A program made the translations under genes and the position numbers. The notes below the pieces were generated by a model. That model ran no database searches, was not told the DNA's origin, and worked only from the letters and a program-made list of their open reading frames with translations. From NCBI GenBank assembly GCA_036563245.1, contig DATCMU010000030.1:38757-102756 (forward strand): a DNA stretch of 64,000 nt, given 5' to 3'. This document shows positions 1-9,683 of the stretch, one piece after another (the first letter of the stretch is position 1; every line of letters starts with the position of its first letter). This stretch comes from DATCMU01 sp036563245. Its GTDB lineage: Bacteria; Pseudomonadota; Alphaproteobacteria; Rhizobiales; Devosiaceae.

Positions 1-930
1 AATGTCGAGGCCGGCGTCGCCGCGTTCAGGGCGGGCGGGCACGATGGCGTGATCGCCTTCGGTGGCGGTTCGGGGCTCGATACGGCCAAGGTCATTGCTT
101 TCATGGCCGGCCAGACGCGCCCCATGTGGGACTTCGAGGATATCGGCGACTGGTGGACCCGCGCGAATCCGGAGGGGATCGCGCCCGTCATCGCCGTTCC
201 GACCACCGCGGGAACCGGGTCGGAGGTCGGTCGCGCCGGGGTCATCACCGACGAGACGACACACACCAAGAAAGTGATCTTCCATCCCGCAATGATGCCG
301 CGCACGGTAATCATGGATCCCGAACTGACCGTGGGCATGCCGACTTCGATTACGGTTGGCACCGGAATGGATGCCCTGGCCCATTGTCTGGAAGCCTATT
401 GCTCGCCCTCATACCATCCCATGGCCGAGGGAATTGCGCTCGAGGGCATGCGGCTTGTCTTTGAGAACCTGCCGATCGTTGCGGCGAATGGCGCAGACGT
501 GCTGGCGAGGGGGCACATGATGAGCGCTGCCGCGATGGGAGCCACCGCCTTCCAGAAGGGGCTCGGGGCAATCCATTCGCTTTCGCACCCGGTCGGCGCG
601 CTTTACGACACGCATCACGGCATGACCAACGCGGTTTTCATGCCCTATGTGTTGACGGTCAATCGACCGGCGATCGAAGAGAAGATCCGCCGGGCAGCGG
701 CCTACCTCGGGATGCAGCCATCGTTCGACGCCTTCGTCGAGGCGGTTCTCCGGCTTCGGGAGAGGCTGGGGGTGCCCCATACGCTTGGGGCGTTCAATGT
801 GCCCAATGACAAACGGGTGCAGATTGCGGAGATGGCTGTGGTCGACCCCACGGCCGGCGGCAATCCGGTCGAGGTGACGCGCGAGGTTGCGCTTGAAATA
901 TTCGACCGGGCGATGGCCGGAGAGGTATAG
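1..930 (+). CDS. Iron-containing alcohol dehydrogenase (5' truncated by window edge)
   Basis: The reading frame is open from base 1, so the start lies upstream of the window; about 309 codons are visible. A GGGSGLD segment is the NAD(P) pyrophosphate-binding part of the iron-ADH fold, followed by PTTAGTGSEV. Metal ligands expected for the family are present: Asp and His in DALAH, then two His within HSLSHPVGALYDTHHG. Family members oxidise or reduce small alcohols or aldehydes in the cytoplasm, using Fe2+ or Zn2+. A KDG-kinase-like gene follows 75 bp downstream on the same strand, so a sugar-acid or aldehyde role is possible. The substrate cannot be read from sequence. Confidence 0.9.
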   Translation, partial: NVEAGVAAFRAGGHDGVIAFGGGSGLDTAKVIAFMAGQTRPMWDFEDIGDWWTRANPEGIAPVIAVPTTAGTGSEVGRAGVITDETTHTKKVIFHPAMMPRTVIMDPELTVGMPTSITVGTGMDALAHCLEAYCSPSYHPMAEGIALEGMRLVFENLPIVAANGADVLARGHMMSAAAMGATAFQKGLGAIHSLSHPVGALYDTHHGMTNAVFMPYVLTVNRPAIEEKIRRAAAYLGMQPSFDAFVEAVLRLRERLGVPHTLGAFNVPNDKRVQIAEMAVVDPTAGGNPVEVTREVALEIFDRAMAGEV

Positions 931-1005
931 ACCGCAAGGGCCATACCTTGTGACGAGCAAGCGTGCTAGAGCGGCACCGGAATCACAAATGTCAGGAGTT
1001 GAGGC

Positions 1006-1914
1006 GTGGCCAAGCGATTTGTTGGCATCGGAGAGTGCATGATCGAAATGTCGGGGGGCGTTTCGGGCCAGTACCGTCTGGGCTTCGCTGGTGACACGCT
1101 GAATGCGAGCTGGTATGCGCGCGCCGGGCTCGGCGAGGACTGGCAGGTCGATTACGTCACCGCGCTCGGCGATGACATCTACTCGGACCAGATGATTGCC
1201 TTTTTCGATGCGAATGGCATCGGCACATCCCGCATTCAGCGCATCGTCAACGCCCGGCCCGGCCTCTATCTCATTCATCAGGCCCATGGGGACCGGCACT
1301 TCACCTATTGGCGAGATACAGCCGCTGCCCGGCGTCTTGCCGACGACCCGGAACGTCTCGACGCAAGCCTTGACGGGGCGAGCCTGGTCTATTTTTCCGG
1401 CATAACGCTCGGCATTCTCACACCGGATGCCCGGGCCGCGCTGCTGGGGGCGCTTGCATCCGCTCGCAAGAAGGGCGCGCGCCTCGCATTCGACCCCAAC
1501 ATCCGCCCTGCCCTGTGGCCCGACGAGGATGCGTTGCGCGATGCGATCACGGCCGCGGCGAGCATCTCGGATATCGTGATGCCCACCCATACGGACGAAC
1601 AACCCGTGTTCGGAGACGAGACGCCCGCGGCGACCGCCCAACGCTATCGCGACCTGGGCGTGGCCGAGGTGGTGGTGAAGGACGGGGCCGAACCGGCATT
1701 GGTCGCGTATGACGAAGGCCATGTGCTGGTCGGCGCGGAGGACAATGTGGACGTGATCGACGCAACCGGCGCTGGCGACAGCTTCAATGGCGCCTACCTC
1801 GCTGCGCGTCTAAGTGGACATGCACCCCTGGAAGCGGCCCGCGCAGCGCACCGGACCGCCGCGACCGTGATCGGCCACCATGGCGCATTGGTGGACTTCC
1901 AGTTTCTTGGCTGA
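1006..1914 (+). CDS. kdgK: PfkB-family sugar kinase, probable 2-keto-3-deoxygluconate kinase
   Basis: This is a 302-aa ribokinase/PfkB-fold kinase with GTG start; AGGAG at 994-998 supports that start. The C-terminal PfkB signature is DATGAGDSFNGAY (about residues 252-264), with D258 as expected catalytic base. DPNIRPALW (163-171) and the N-terminal GECMIEM pattern are typical of KDG kinases, which phosphorylate 2-keto-3-deoxy-D-gluconate in the Entner-Doudoroff branch. No KDPG aldolase is adjacent. Another 2-keto-3-deoxy sugar-acid or ketose kinase is the main alternative. It probably shares a transcript with the dehydrogenase upstream. Confidence 0.78.
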   Translation: MAKRFVGIGECMIEMSGGVSGQYRLGFAGDTLNASWYARAGLGEDWQVDYVTALGDDIYSDQMIAFFDANGIGTSRIQRIVNARPGLYLIHQAHGDRHFTYWRDTAAARRLADDPERLDASLDGASLVYFSGITLGILTPDARAALLGALASARKKGARLAFDPNIRPALWPDEDALRDAITAAASISDIVMPTHTDEQPVFGDETPAATAQRYRDLGVAEVVVKDGAEPALVAYDEGHVLVGAEDNVDVIDATGAGDSFNGAYLAARLSGHAPLEAARAAHRTAATVIGHHGALVDFQFLG

Positions 1915-1920
1915 CGCAGC

Positions 1921-2466
1921 TCAGAACATCTTGCCTTCGCGTTCCGCCATATAGGCGATTTCCTCGGGCGTAGATGTCCGATCCAGCGCCTTGTTGCGCA
2001 TGGGGTAGCGGCCGAAGCGGCGGATCAGGTCGAGATGCCCCGTCTCAAAACTGAGCAGATCCGGATTTTCCAGAGCCTCGAACCGGGGTAGCGCCCATTC
2101 GTGAACGACCAGGGATTCGGAGTGCATGAATGGCATGTAGAAGAACTGCCGGCGCTGCGGCTCGAACCCGGCGTCCAGGCCGGCGGCAACCGCCTCCTGG
2201 GCGAGGACCAGCGCCATGCCGTCCGTCGCAAAGGCCTGCGACGAACCACGGTGTAGCTGCCGGCTGAACTGGTCGAGAACGATAATCTCCGCCAGACGTC
2301 CCTCAGGGGTCGACCGCCATTCGACGGCCTCGCCAAGTGCAACAGCCGCATGCAGCCCTGCGAACCGCTCCGCGAGCTTTTGGTCGAACGCAGCATCGCC
2401 CGAGAACCAGTCCTTTGGACCGTGTTCCACGAACCAGAAATCCAGCACCGCCTGTGTTTCGCCCAT
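1921..2466 (-). CDS. DUF924 family protein
   Basis: The 181-aa protein matches DUF924 by remembered motifs: LDQFSRQLHRG (about 64-74, family LDQFxRNxxR), FYMPFMHSES, and the C-terminal RFGRYPMRN. Members are small all-helical cytosolic proteins of unknown biochemical function, often described as TPR-like. The gene is convergent with the kinase, six bases apart, and divergent from mntH across about 200 bp. Nothing around it suggests a function. Confidence 0.88.
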   Translation of the reverse strand: MGETQAVLDFWFVEHGPKDWFSGDAAFDQKLAERFAGLHAAVALGEAVEWRSTPEGRLAEIIVLDQFSRQLHRGSSQAFATDGMALVLAQEAVAAGLDAGFEPQRRQFFYMPFMHSESLVVHEWALPRFEALENPDLLSFETGHLDLIRRFGRYPMRNKALDRTSTPEEIAYMAEREGKMF

Positions 2467-2557
2467 CGTCTGCTCCCTTGCTGCGACCGGGGTCGCACAA
2501 TAAGGTTGCGCGGCGACTTGTCAAAGACGCCTGAACATCGGTTGCCCTGGCTGTTTT

Positions 2558-2572
2558 TGCAAACCGTTCGCA
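2558..2572. promoter_or_regulatory. Mur-box-like inverted repeat, copy 1
   Basis: TGCAAACCGTTCGCA is a 6-3-6 inverted repeat with one arm mismatch. It lies upstream of the Nramp transporter and resembles manganese-responsive sites bound by the Fur-family regulator Mur in alphaproteobacteria; that resemblance is from memory. A near-identical copy lies 53 bp downstream. Confidence 0.6.
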
Positions 2573-2610
2573 ATAGATCTTGACTTCGCAACCCAGACAA
2601 CGGATATCGT

Positions 2611-2625
2611 TGCAAATCGTTCGCA
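2611..2625. promoter_or_regulatory. Mur-box-like inverted repeat, copy 2
   Basis: TGCAAATCGTTCGCA differs from copy 1 at one spacer base and lies 39 bp before the mntH start. Two boxes about five helical turns apart upstream of a Mn transporter fit repression by Mn-loaded Mur. The regulator gene itself is not in this window. Confidence 0.62.
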
Positions 2626-2664
2626 TTTTCAGAAATCGGCACTGAGTCCGGAGTTCTCTTCTTC

Positions 2665-3969
2665 ATGTCAGACCGCGTAATCAACCGGGGCCTGAGCGAT
2701 CGAGCCTCGTCCACGATGCAGGACGTGCTCGCGGGTCGGCGCAGCCTTGGCCGCTCCTGGTGGCTGTTCGCCGGCCCTGCGGTGGTTGCCTCCATCGCCT
2801 ATATGGACCCGGGCAATTTCGCGACCAATATCCAGGCCGGGGCCGGCTATGGCTACACACTTTTGTGGGTCGTGCTGATGGCCAATCTCATCGCGATGCT
2901 CTTCCAGGGGCTGTCGGCCAAACTGGGTATCGTCACCGGCCGTAACCTTGCCGAAATGTGCCGTGACCGGTTTCCGCTGCCCGTGGTCCTTGTCATGTGG
3001 CTCGTCAGCGAGATCGCGGCGATGGCGACGGATCTCGCCGAGTTCCTGGGCGGCGCGATCGGCTTGTCGCTGCTGCTGGGCATGCCGCTGTTCTGGGGCA
3101 TGGCGGTCACCGCGATCGTGACCTATGCCATCCTGCTGCTTGAGCAACGCGGGTTTCGTCCGCTGGAACTGGTCATCGGCGGCCTGGTAGCGCTGATCGG
3201 CGCCTGCTACGTGATCGAGGTCTTCATCGCCCCGATTTCGTGGGGCGATGCCGCGGCGGGCCTTGTGACGCCGATAATGCCGGACGCCAATGCGCTGATG
3301 ATCTCGGTCGGGATAATCGGGGCCACGGTCATGCCACACGCGGTATTTCTGCATTCGGGCCTCACCCAGCACCGTGTCAGGCTCGAGAACCAGGAACAGC
3401 GGAAGCGGCTGGTGAAATTCTCCAACCGCGAGGTGGTCATTGCCCTGGCGGTGGCCGGAATGGTCAATATTGCCATGGTGATGATGGCCGCGGCGGCGTT
3501 CCATGCCGGGCACAGCGAAGTGGCGGAGATCGAAACGGCCTATCACACCCTCACCCCTTTGCTTGGTTCGGCGGCGGCGGCGGTTTTCCTGGTTTCCCTG
3601 ATCGCCTCCGGCGTCTCCTCATCGGTCGTGGGAACCATGGCGGGCCAGCTTATCATGCAGGGCTTCGTGGGCTTCCGCATTCCGATCTGGTTGCGGCGGC
3701 TGATCACGATGGCGCCGGCCTTCATCGTCGTCGGCATGGGTGTCAACGCGACGCAGGCGCTGGTCATCAGCCAGGTGATCCTGTCCATCGCCCTTCCCGT
3801 GCCGATGATCGCGCTGCTGATCTTCACCCGTGACCGCGCGGTGATGGGAGAGTTCGCCAATCGCCGACTGACCAATATCGCCGCAGTTCTTGGCGCAACG
3901 ATCGTCTTGACGCTCAATTTCGTGCTCCTCGCGGCGACCTTTGGAGTGCCCATTCCTCTGATCGGGTGA
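2665..3969 (+). CDS. mntH: Nramp-family divalent metal transporter (Mn2+/H+ symporter)
   Basis: The 434-aa protein is polytopic with roughly 11 hydrophobic segments. The Nramp metal-binding motif DPGN is at 48-51 in the first helix and MPHA at 223-226 in helix 6. These residues coordinate Mn2+/Fe2+ in characterised Nramp proteins. A short hydrophilic N-terminus precedes the first helix. No strong ribosome binding site precedes the ATG at 2665, and an in-frame ATG 17 codons on is possible. Two Mur-like boxes upstream point to manganese-dependent control. It is monocistronic, with an ABC exporter unit starting about 115 bp later. Confidence 0.92.
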   Translation: MSDRVINRGLSDRASSTMQDVLAGRRSLGRSWWLFAGPAVVASIAYMDPGNFATNIQAGAGYGYTLLWVVLMANLIAMLFQGLSAKLGIVTGRNLAEMCRDRFPLPVVLVMWLVSEIAAMATDLAEFLGGAIGLSLLLGMPLFWGMAVTAIVTYAILLLEQRGFRPLELVIGGLVALIGACYVIEVFIAPISWGDAAAGLVTPIMPDANALMISVGIIGATVMPHAVFLHSGLTQHRVRLENQEQRKRLVKFSNREVVIALAVAGMVNIAMVMMAAAAFHAGHSEVAEIETAYHTLTPLLGSAAAAVFLVSLIASGVSSSVVGTMAGQLIMQGFVGFRIPIWLRRLITMAPAFIVVGMGVNATQALVISQVILSIALPVPMIALLIFTRDRAVMGEFANRRLTNIAAVLGATIVLTLNFVLLAATFGVPIPLIG

Positions 3970-4084
3970 CGGCGCGCCGGAACGCCGGGCATTCTTTGCA
4001 GCGGATTCACCTTGCCGAAACAGGACTGAGGTATGAACCTTGGTGTCTTCGCGCTTGCGAAGCCAGCAAGGAAAGGTGCGCGCC

Positions 4085-4837
4085 ATGTCACAAAGCGCCA
4101 ACGCACTCGAGATATCCGGCCTTTGCAAGACGTTCGACCGGCCGGCGGTCGATCACCTGGACCTCGAAGTCCGGCGCGGGGAATTCTACGCCCTGCTCGG
4201 CCCGAACGGCGCAGGCAAGACAACGCTCCTGCGCATGGTTGCCGGGCTGTTGCACCCCGACGCGGGCAGCATCAAGGTGCTCGGCGTCGATGCACTGGCT
4301 GATCCCGTAGAGGCCAAACGCCGGATAGCCTGGGTCTCCGACGAACCGATGGTCTATGACCGGCTCACCCCGCTCGAATATCTCGAATTCGTCGCCGGGC
4401 TTTGGGAAATCGGGGCCGCCGATGCCGAAACGCGTTCCCGCGAGCTTCTGGATTGGCTTGGGCTTTCCCCCCATGCCAACGAGCGGTGCGGCGGCTTCTC
4501 CAAGGGAATGCTTCAAAAAGTGGCGCTGGCCGGGGCCCTGGTGCACGATCCCTCGCTGATCATACTGGATGAACCCCTGACCGGCCTCGACGCAGGTTCG
4601 GCCCGGCAGGTCAAGTCCGTGCTCAAGGACAAGGTACGCGGCGGGGTAACGATCATCATGACCACCCACATCCTCGAGGTTGCCGAGCGCATGGCGGAAC
4701 GGATCGGGGTGATCGACCATGGCCGGCTGATCGCGGAAGGCACGCTGGACGAACTGCGTGGCCAGACCGGGCGCGAGCAGACCACGCTCGAGGATGTCTT
4801 TCTCGATCTGGTCGCGCGCGAAGGCGTGGCTGCATGA
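4085..4837 (+). CDS. ABC-2-type exporter, ATP-binding protein
   Basis: The chosen start is the ATG at 4085, preceded by AAGGAAAGG; a start at 4040 would add 15 residues but has no such site. The 250-aa protein has Walker A GPNGAGKT, a Q-loop region, signature FSKGMLQKVALAGA and Walker B LIILDEP followed by LTGLD. The GPNGAGKTT type and lack of a C-terminal sugar-regulatory domain place it with ABC-2 exporters. It overlaps the permease gene by ATGA, so translation is probably coupled. Substrate unknown. Confidence 0.9.
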   Translation: MSQSANALEISGLCKTFDRPAVDHLDLEVRRGEFYALLGPNGAGKTTLLRMVAGLLHPDAGSIKVLGVDALADPVEAKRRIAWVSDEPMVYDRLTPLEYLEFVAGLWEIGAADAETRSRELLDWLGLSPHANERCGGFSKGMLQKVALAGALVHDPSLIILDEPLTGLDAGSARQVKSVLKDKVRGGVTIIMTTHILEVAERMAERIGVIDHGRLIAEGTLDELRGQTGREQTTLEDVFLDLVAREGVAA

Positions 4838-6372
4838 GCAGTCCCACCGTATCGCTGTGGTGGTTCGCGCGACACGAGATGCGCCTGAACTGGCGCGACT
4901 GGATGGGGATGATGCTGGGCGGCAGGCGCCGCAGAACGGCCTTCGTCGTTCTCGGGCTTGTTGCTGTCGCTGCCATGCTGCACCTGATCGCGAGCGTCAT
5001 GGTGGGCCCCTGGTTGAGGGCTGGTGTTGTTCCGGACAAGCACACCCTGGTCATGCTCACCGGCGGGGGCCTGCTCTTCTGGGCGGTGATGTTGTCCCAG
5101 GCGCTGGAATCGGTCACCCGCGGCTATTACGGGCGCGCGGATCTCGACCTGATCCTAGCCTCGCCCGCGCCCGCGACCAAGCTCTTCGCCATCCGAACCG
5201 GCGCCATCGCCCTCAGCACCACCACGTTGTCGGCCCTTCTCGCCGCGCCAGCCATAGACATGCTCGCCTGGTATGGCGGGGCGCAATGGCTCGCCGGATA
5301 TGGCGTGCTGCTGGCCCTTGGGGCGGCGGCGACCGGTATTTCGGTTCTGGTCACCCTTGGATTGTTCCGGCTATTCGGCGCCAGGCGCACGCGGCTGGTA
5401 TCGCAGATTCTCGCCGCAGTGATCGGTGCCGGCTTCGTCATTGGCATCCAGGCCGCGGCGATCCTTGGCTATGGCCGGTTGTCCCGGGCCTCAATCCTCT
5501 CCTCGGATAGCCTGGCGAACGCCGCCCCCGATCCTTCGAGCATCCTCTATCTGCCGGCCCGGGCCTTCATGGGCGATCCCATGGCCTTGCTCTCGGTGAT
5601 GGTCGCCGGGTTCGGACTGCTGGCCGTTGTCATCGCCGCCACGTCAAACGGCTTTGCGCGCCTTGCCATCGCCGCCACCGGAGTGGGGGAACATGACCGG
5701 GGGAAAACCAGCGTTCTCAAGCGTTTCATGCCCGGCTCCCAACGCGCGGCCATGCGCCGCAAGGAATGGCGCCTCTTGCGGCGCGACCCCTGGCTGATTT
5801 CGCAAACGCTGATGCAGGTCTTCTACCTCGTACCGCCGGCCCTTTTGCTGTGGCGCAATTTCGGCGCCGATGCCAGCGCCTATGTCATCGTGGTGCCGGT
5901 GATCGTGATGGCGACCGGCCAGCTGGCGGGCGGTCTTGCCTGGCTCGCCGTTTCCGGCGAAGACGCGCCGGACCTCGTCGCCATCGCTCCCCTGCCCCCG
6001 CGTGCCATTCTGACCGCCAAGATCGAGGCGATCCTGGGCGCGGTTGCGATCGTGGTGTTGCCTCTGGTCGCGATCCTTGCCGTGCTCTCGCCCGGCATGG
6101 CCGCAATTACCTTTGGCGGCGCCGTCATTTCTGCCATTTCGGCAACGGCCATCCAGATCTGGCATCGCGTCAAGGCCCGGCGGGCCATGTTCCGCCGCCG
6201 CCAGGTCGCGTCACGCACCGCGACCTTGTCCGAGGCATTCTCCTCGATATTGTGGGCAGGTGCGGCAGCGGTGGCCGCCGCCAACTTGTGGATATTTGCA
6301 GTGATTACCGGTGTGCTTGCACTTGGGGTCCTCGGAATTGCCCGCCTGTTGGCGCCGCGCCGGACAGCCTGA
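4834..6372 (+). CDS. ABC-2-type exporter permease
   Basis: This 512-aa membrane protein has multiple hydrophobic stretches in two blocks (about 35-245 and 335-510), separated by a basic cytoplasmic region containing MRRKEWRLLRRDPW. That internal pattern is common in large bacterial ABC-2 permeases. Its first four bases overlap the ATPase stop, so the pair forms one exporter. A strong palindromic terminator follows 14 bp after the stop. The cargo cannot be inferred. Confidence 0.82.
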   Translation: MSSPTVSLWWFARHEMRLNWRDWMGMMLGGRRRRTAFVVLGLVAVAAMLHLIASVMVGPWLRAGVVPDKHTLVMLTGGGLLFWAVMLSQALESVTRGYYGRADLDLILASPAPATKLFAIRTGAIALSTTTLSALLAAPAIDMLAWYGGAQWLAGYGVLLALGAAATGISVLVTLGLFRLFGARRTRLVSQILAAVIGAGFVIGIQAAAILGYGRLSRASILSSDSLANAAPDPSSILYLPARAFMGDPMALLSVMVAGFGLLAVVIAATSNGFARLAIAATGVGEHDRGKTSVLKRFMPGSQRAAMRRKEWRLLRRDPWLISQTLMQVFYLVPPALLLWRNFGADASAYVIVVPVIVMATGQLAGGLAWLAVSGEDAPDLVAIAPLPPRAILTAKIEAILGAVAIVVLPLVAILAVLSPGMAAITFGGAVISAISATAIQIWHRVKARRAMFRRRQVASRTATLSEAFSSILWAGAAAVAAANLWIFAVITGVLALGVLGIARLLAPRRTA

Positions 6373-6386
6373 CGACCAGTTGGCAT

Positions 6387-6418
6387 GAAAACGGCGGCAC
6401 GCGCGTGCCGCCGTTTTC
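6387..6418. terminator. Bidirectional intrinsic terminator
   Basis: A perfect 32-bp palindrome with half-site GAAAACGGCGGCACGC sits between the convergent ABC permease and thuB. Either strand gives a GC stem followed by a T-rich tail (CGTTTTC), so it can stop transcription from both sides. Confidence 0.85.
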
Positions 6419-6449
6419 GCCCCGGGGGAGGATGCCCAGGGTAGAACAA

Positions 6450-7520
6450 TCAGTTCCCGCTGACCGGTTCCTCGTGCCGCGAATGCTCGGTGACGATGCT
6501 GGTGTCCAGAACCTTCTGCAGATTGGCCGCATGGCGGAACGAGGGTTCGTGGGTTTCCCCCGCCCTGACCGCGGCGATGAAACGCTGATAGTTGTTGGGA
6601 ACCTTCTTCACCCTGATCTTGCGCCAGGTGGCCGTTTCCACGTCATCGCCCAGACACACCCGCAAGTGCGACTTGTCAGGAGCGTGCTGCACCTCGATGC
6701 CGCCCTTGTCACCGTAGACGCGCAAGCGCAATTCGTTCATGTGGCCGGGGGCCCAGCGTGTGGCGTGCATCACGCCAAGCGCGCCATTGCCGAATTCAAG
6801 CGACATGGTGAAGCTGTCATTGGCGTCGAGCACATATTCGCCGATACGGTCGTCCTTGGCCTTGTGGAACGCCTTCTGGCGCCCGAAGACCCGGGCGATA
6901 TCGCTGCCGGCACCGAAGCTGGCGAAATCGGCGATATGGATACCGATGTCTCCCAGCGTGCCGTTGGAACCGTGCGCGGTGGACAGACGCCAAAGCCAGC
7001 GCTGCTCGGTGCGCCAGTCGCCCCAGGCCCTGGAGACAAGCCAGCTCTGCAGGTAGGAGGCCTCGACGTGCTTTACCCCGCCGATCGCCCCGTCGAGCAC
7101 GAGCTGGCGGGCCGCGTGCAGTTCAGCGACATTGCGATAGCTCAGGTTCACCATGCCGACGAGGCCTGCCGTCTCCGCCTTGTCGGCCATCTCGGCCGCG
7201 TGGGCATAGTCGGTGGCCAGCGGCTTCTCGCAGAAGACGTGCTTGCCCGCCTTGAGCACCTGCAGGGTCGTGGGATAGTGCGCATTGTCCGGGGTCACAT
7301 TGGCGACCGCGTCGAATTCGCCCCAGGCGAGCGCGTCATCGAGCGAGGTGAATGCGCGCTCGATGCCGTGGGTCGCATTGAAGGCCTTGAGCCGGTCGGG
7401 ATCGACATCGACCGATCCAACCACCTCCACGCCGGGAATGGCGGAGAACCCGATTGCGTGCCCCTTCGCCATCGCGCCGGTGCCAAGCACCAAAAGGCGC
7501 ACCCTGGATCTCGCGCTCAT
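6450..7520 (-). CDS. thuB: Gfo/Idh/MocA oxidoreductase, ThuB-type trehalose/maltose 3-dehydrogenase
   Basis: The 356-aa protein has an N-terminal Rossmann motif VLGTGAMAKGH (about 11-21), the family CEKPLA motif with catalytic Lys, and GDIGIHIADFA containing the Asp/His pair usual in these enzymes. It ends a thuR-thuEFGKAB arrangement and overlaps thuA by four bases. In Sinorhizobium meliloti, ThuA and ThuB are reported to convert trehalose and related disaccharides through 3-keto derivatives. The assignment rests on gene order plus family; other glycoside 3-oxidoreductase substrates are possible. Confidence 0.82.
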   Translation of the reverse strand: MSARSRVRLLVLGTGAMAKGHAIGFSAIPGVEVVGSVDVDPDRLKAFNATHGIERAFTSLDDALAWGEFDAVANVTPDNAHYPTTLQVLKAGKHVFCEKPLATDYAHAAEMADKAETAGLVGMVNLSYRNVAELHAARQLVLDGAIGGVKHVEASYLQSWLVSRAWGDWRTEQRWLWRLSTAHGSNGTLGDIGIHIADFASFGAGSDIARVFGRQKAFHKAKDDRIGEYVLDANDSFTMSLEFGNGALGVMHATRWAPGHMNELRLRVYGDKGGIEVQHAPDKSHLRVCLGDDVETATWRKIRVKKVPNNYQRFIAAVRAGETHEPSFRHAANLQKVLDTSIVTEHSRHEEPVSGN

Positions 7521-8302
7521 CGATAGCCTTCCTCGCCGTCCTTGTGCAGGCGCGGACCGCGTTCCTCGATCTTCTCAAGAGCCTTGTCGACCGGAACATT
7601 GGGCGCCGCCGTCACGTCGCCTTTCAGGCCATTGGGATTGTGTGCCCAGCGCACCGCGTTCCGCAGCACCTTGCCCACCGTCTCGTCGTGGTAGGTCGGA
7701 TAGGTCTCGTGGCCCGGACGGAAATAGAAGATGTTGCCCGCGCCGCGCCGGTAGGTCAGGCCGGAGCGGAAGACTTCGCCGCCCTGGAACCAGGAAATGA
7801 ACACTGTTTCCAGCGGCTCGGGAACCGAGAATGGTTCCCCGTACATTTCTTCGTTTTCGAGTTCGAAATACTCGGGCAGTCCGGCGGCGATGGGATGACC
7901 GGGGTTGACGACCCACAGCCGCTCGCGCTCGCCCGCCTCGCGCCATTTCAGCGCGCACGGGGTGCCCATGAGCCGCTTGAAGATCTTGGCGAAATGCGCG
8001 GAGTGCAGAAGGATCAGCCCCATGCCTTCCCAGACGCGCTGCGCCACGCGCTCGACGATCTCGTCGTCGACCTTGCCGTGCGCGGCATGTCCCCACCACA
8101 GCAGGACGTCGGTCTCTTTCAGGCGCTCCGCGGTCAGTCCATGTTCGGGTTCCTGAAGGGTGGCGGTTTCCGCGACAATATCGCCCTCCATGCGCAGCGC
8201 CTCGGCGATGCGGCTGTGCATCCCGTCAGGGTAGTTTTTGGCAACGATCCTGTTGGTCTGCTCGTGGACATTTTCACCCCAGACCAGGGCCTTGATAGTC
8301 AT
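7517..8302 (-). CDS. thuA: ThuA-family trehalose utilisation protein
   Basis: The 261-aa protein has the ThuA pattern: N-terminal KALVWGENVHEQ, then TDVLLWWGHAAHG, GLILLHSAHFAKIFK and RRGAGNIFYFRPGHETYPTY. The fold resembles class I glutamine amidotransferases. It acts with ThuB in disaccharide oxidation by analogy with S. meliloti. About 300 bp separate it from thuK, and that gap carries its own LacI-type operator, so thuAB may also be expressed from an internal promoter. Confidence 0.88.
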   Translation of the reverse strand: MTIKALVWGENVHEQTNRIVAKNYPDGMHSRIAEALRMEGDIVAETATLQEPEHGLTAERLKETDVLLWWGHAAHGKVDDEIVERVAQRVWEGMGLILLHSAHFAKIFKRLMGTPCALKWREAGERERLWVVNPGHPIAAGLPEYFELENEEMYGEPFSVPEPLETVFISWFQGGEVFRSGLTYRRGAGNIFYFRPGHETYPTYHDETVGKVLRNAVRWAHNPNGLKGDVTAAPNVPVDKALEKIEERGPRLHKDGEEGYR

Positions 8303-8604
8303 TTCTCCATACTCCGGTATTCAGCCTCCGCCTGAGGGCTGGACCGGACCAATTCCGGCAGTCCCTCGCTTCGGCCTTGTCTGCTTGTCGTTCTGGTTCC
8401 GCTTCCGCCTGCCGTGTTGGTCGTCCCACCACCAGGTCCAGAACCTGGGGGATTTCGCCGGCGAAGGTGGCTTGTCGGGCCTTCCAAAGCGCTTTGGAAA
8501 AAGGTTCGGACTTGAATCGCCGCTCGGCTCGATCCCGTCACGGCATTTCTGGCTTGCTCCTTCAGAGTTTCGAGACCCCCGGCACGCGGCCGGAGATCGG
8601 GGTA
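8303..8604 (-). promoter_or_regulatory. thuK-thuA intergenic region with internal LacI-type operator
   Basis: This 302-bp stretch holds no gene I can support. It contains TTCCAAAGCGCTTTGGAA at 8482-8499, a perfect 18-bp palindrome sharing its core with three sites around thuE/thuR. An internal promoter for thuAB controlled by ThuR is the simplest reading; repression of read-through is the alternative. Confidence 0.72.
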
Positions 8605-9612
<1,008 letters not shown>

Positions 9613-9683
9613 CTGTTCTCCCCCGATATCGGTTCCGCATGGTTTGTGCCGCCAGGTCCGCGGGCCTTGCATGGTTCATGTTG

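Noticed and set aside
409..1722. 437-codon open frame on the minus strand across the KDG kinase and dehydrogenase genes
   Set aside because: It lies antisense to two well-supported genes, has no family motifs, and its His/Arg-rich composition is typical of high-GC shadow frames.
5766..7526. 586-codon plus-strand open frame running through the terminator and thuB
   Set aside because: It crosses a perfect terminator palindrome and two genes on different strands; composition is shadow-like.
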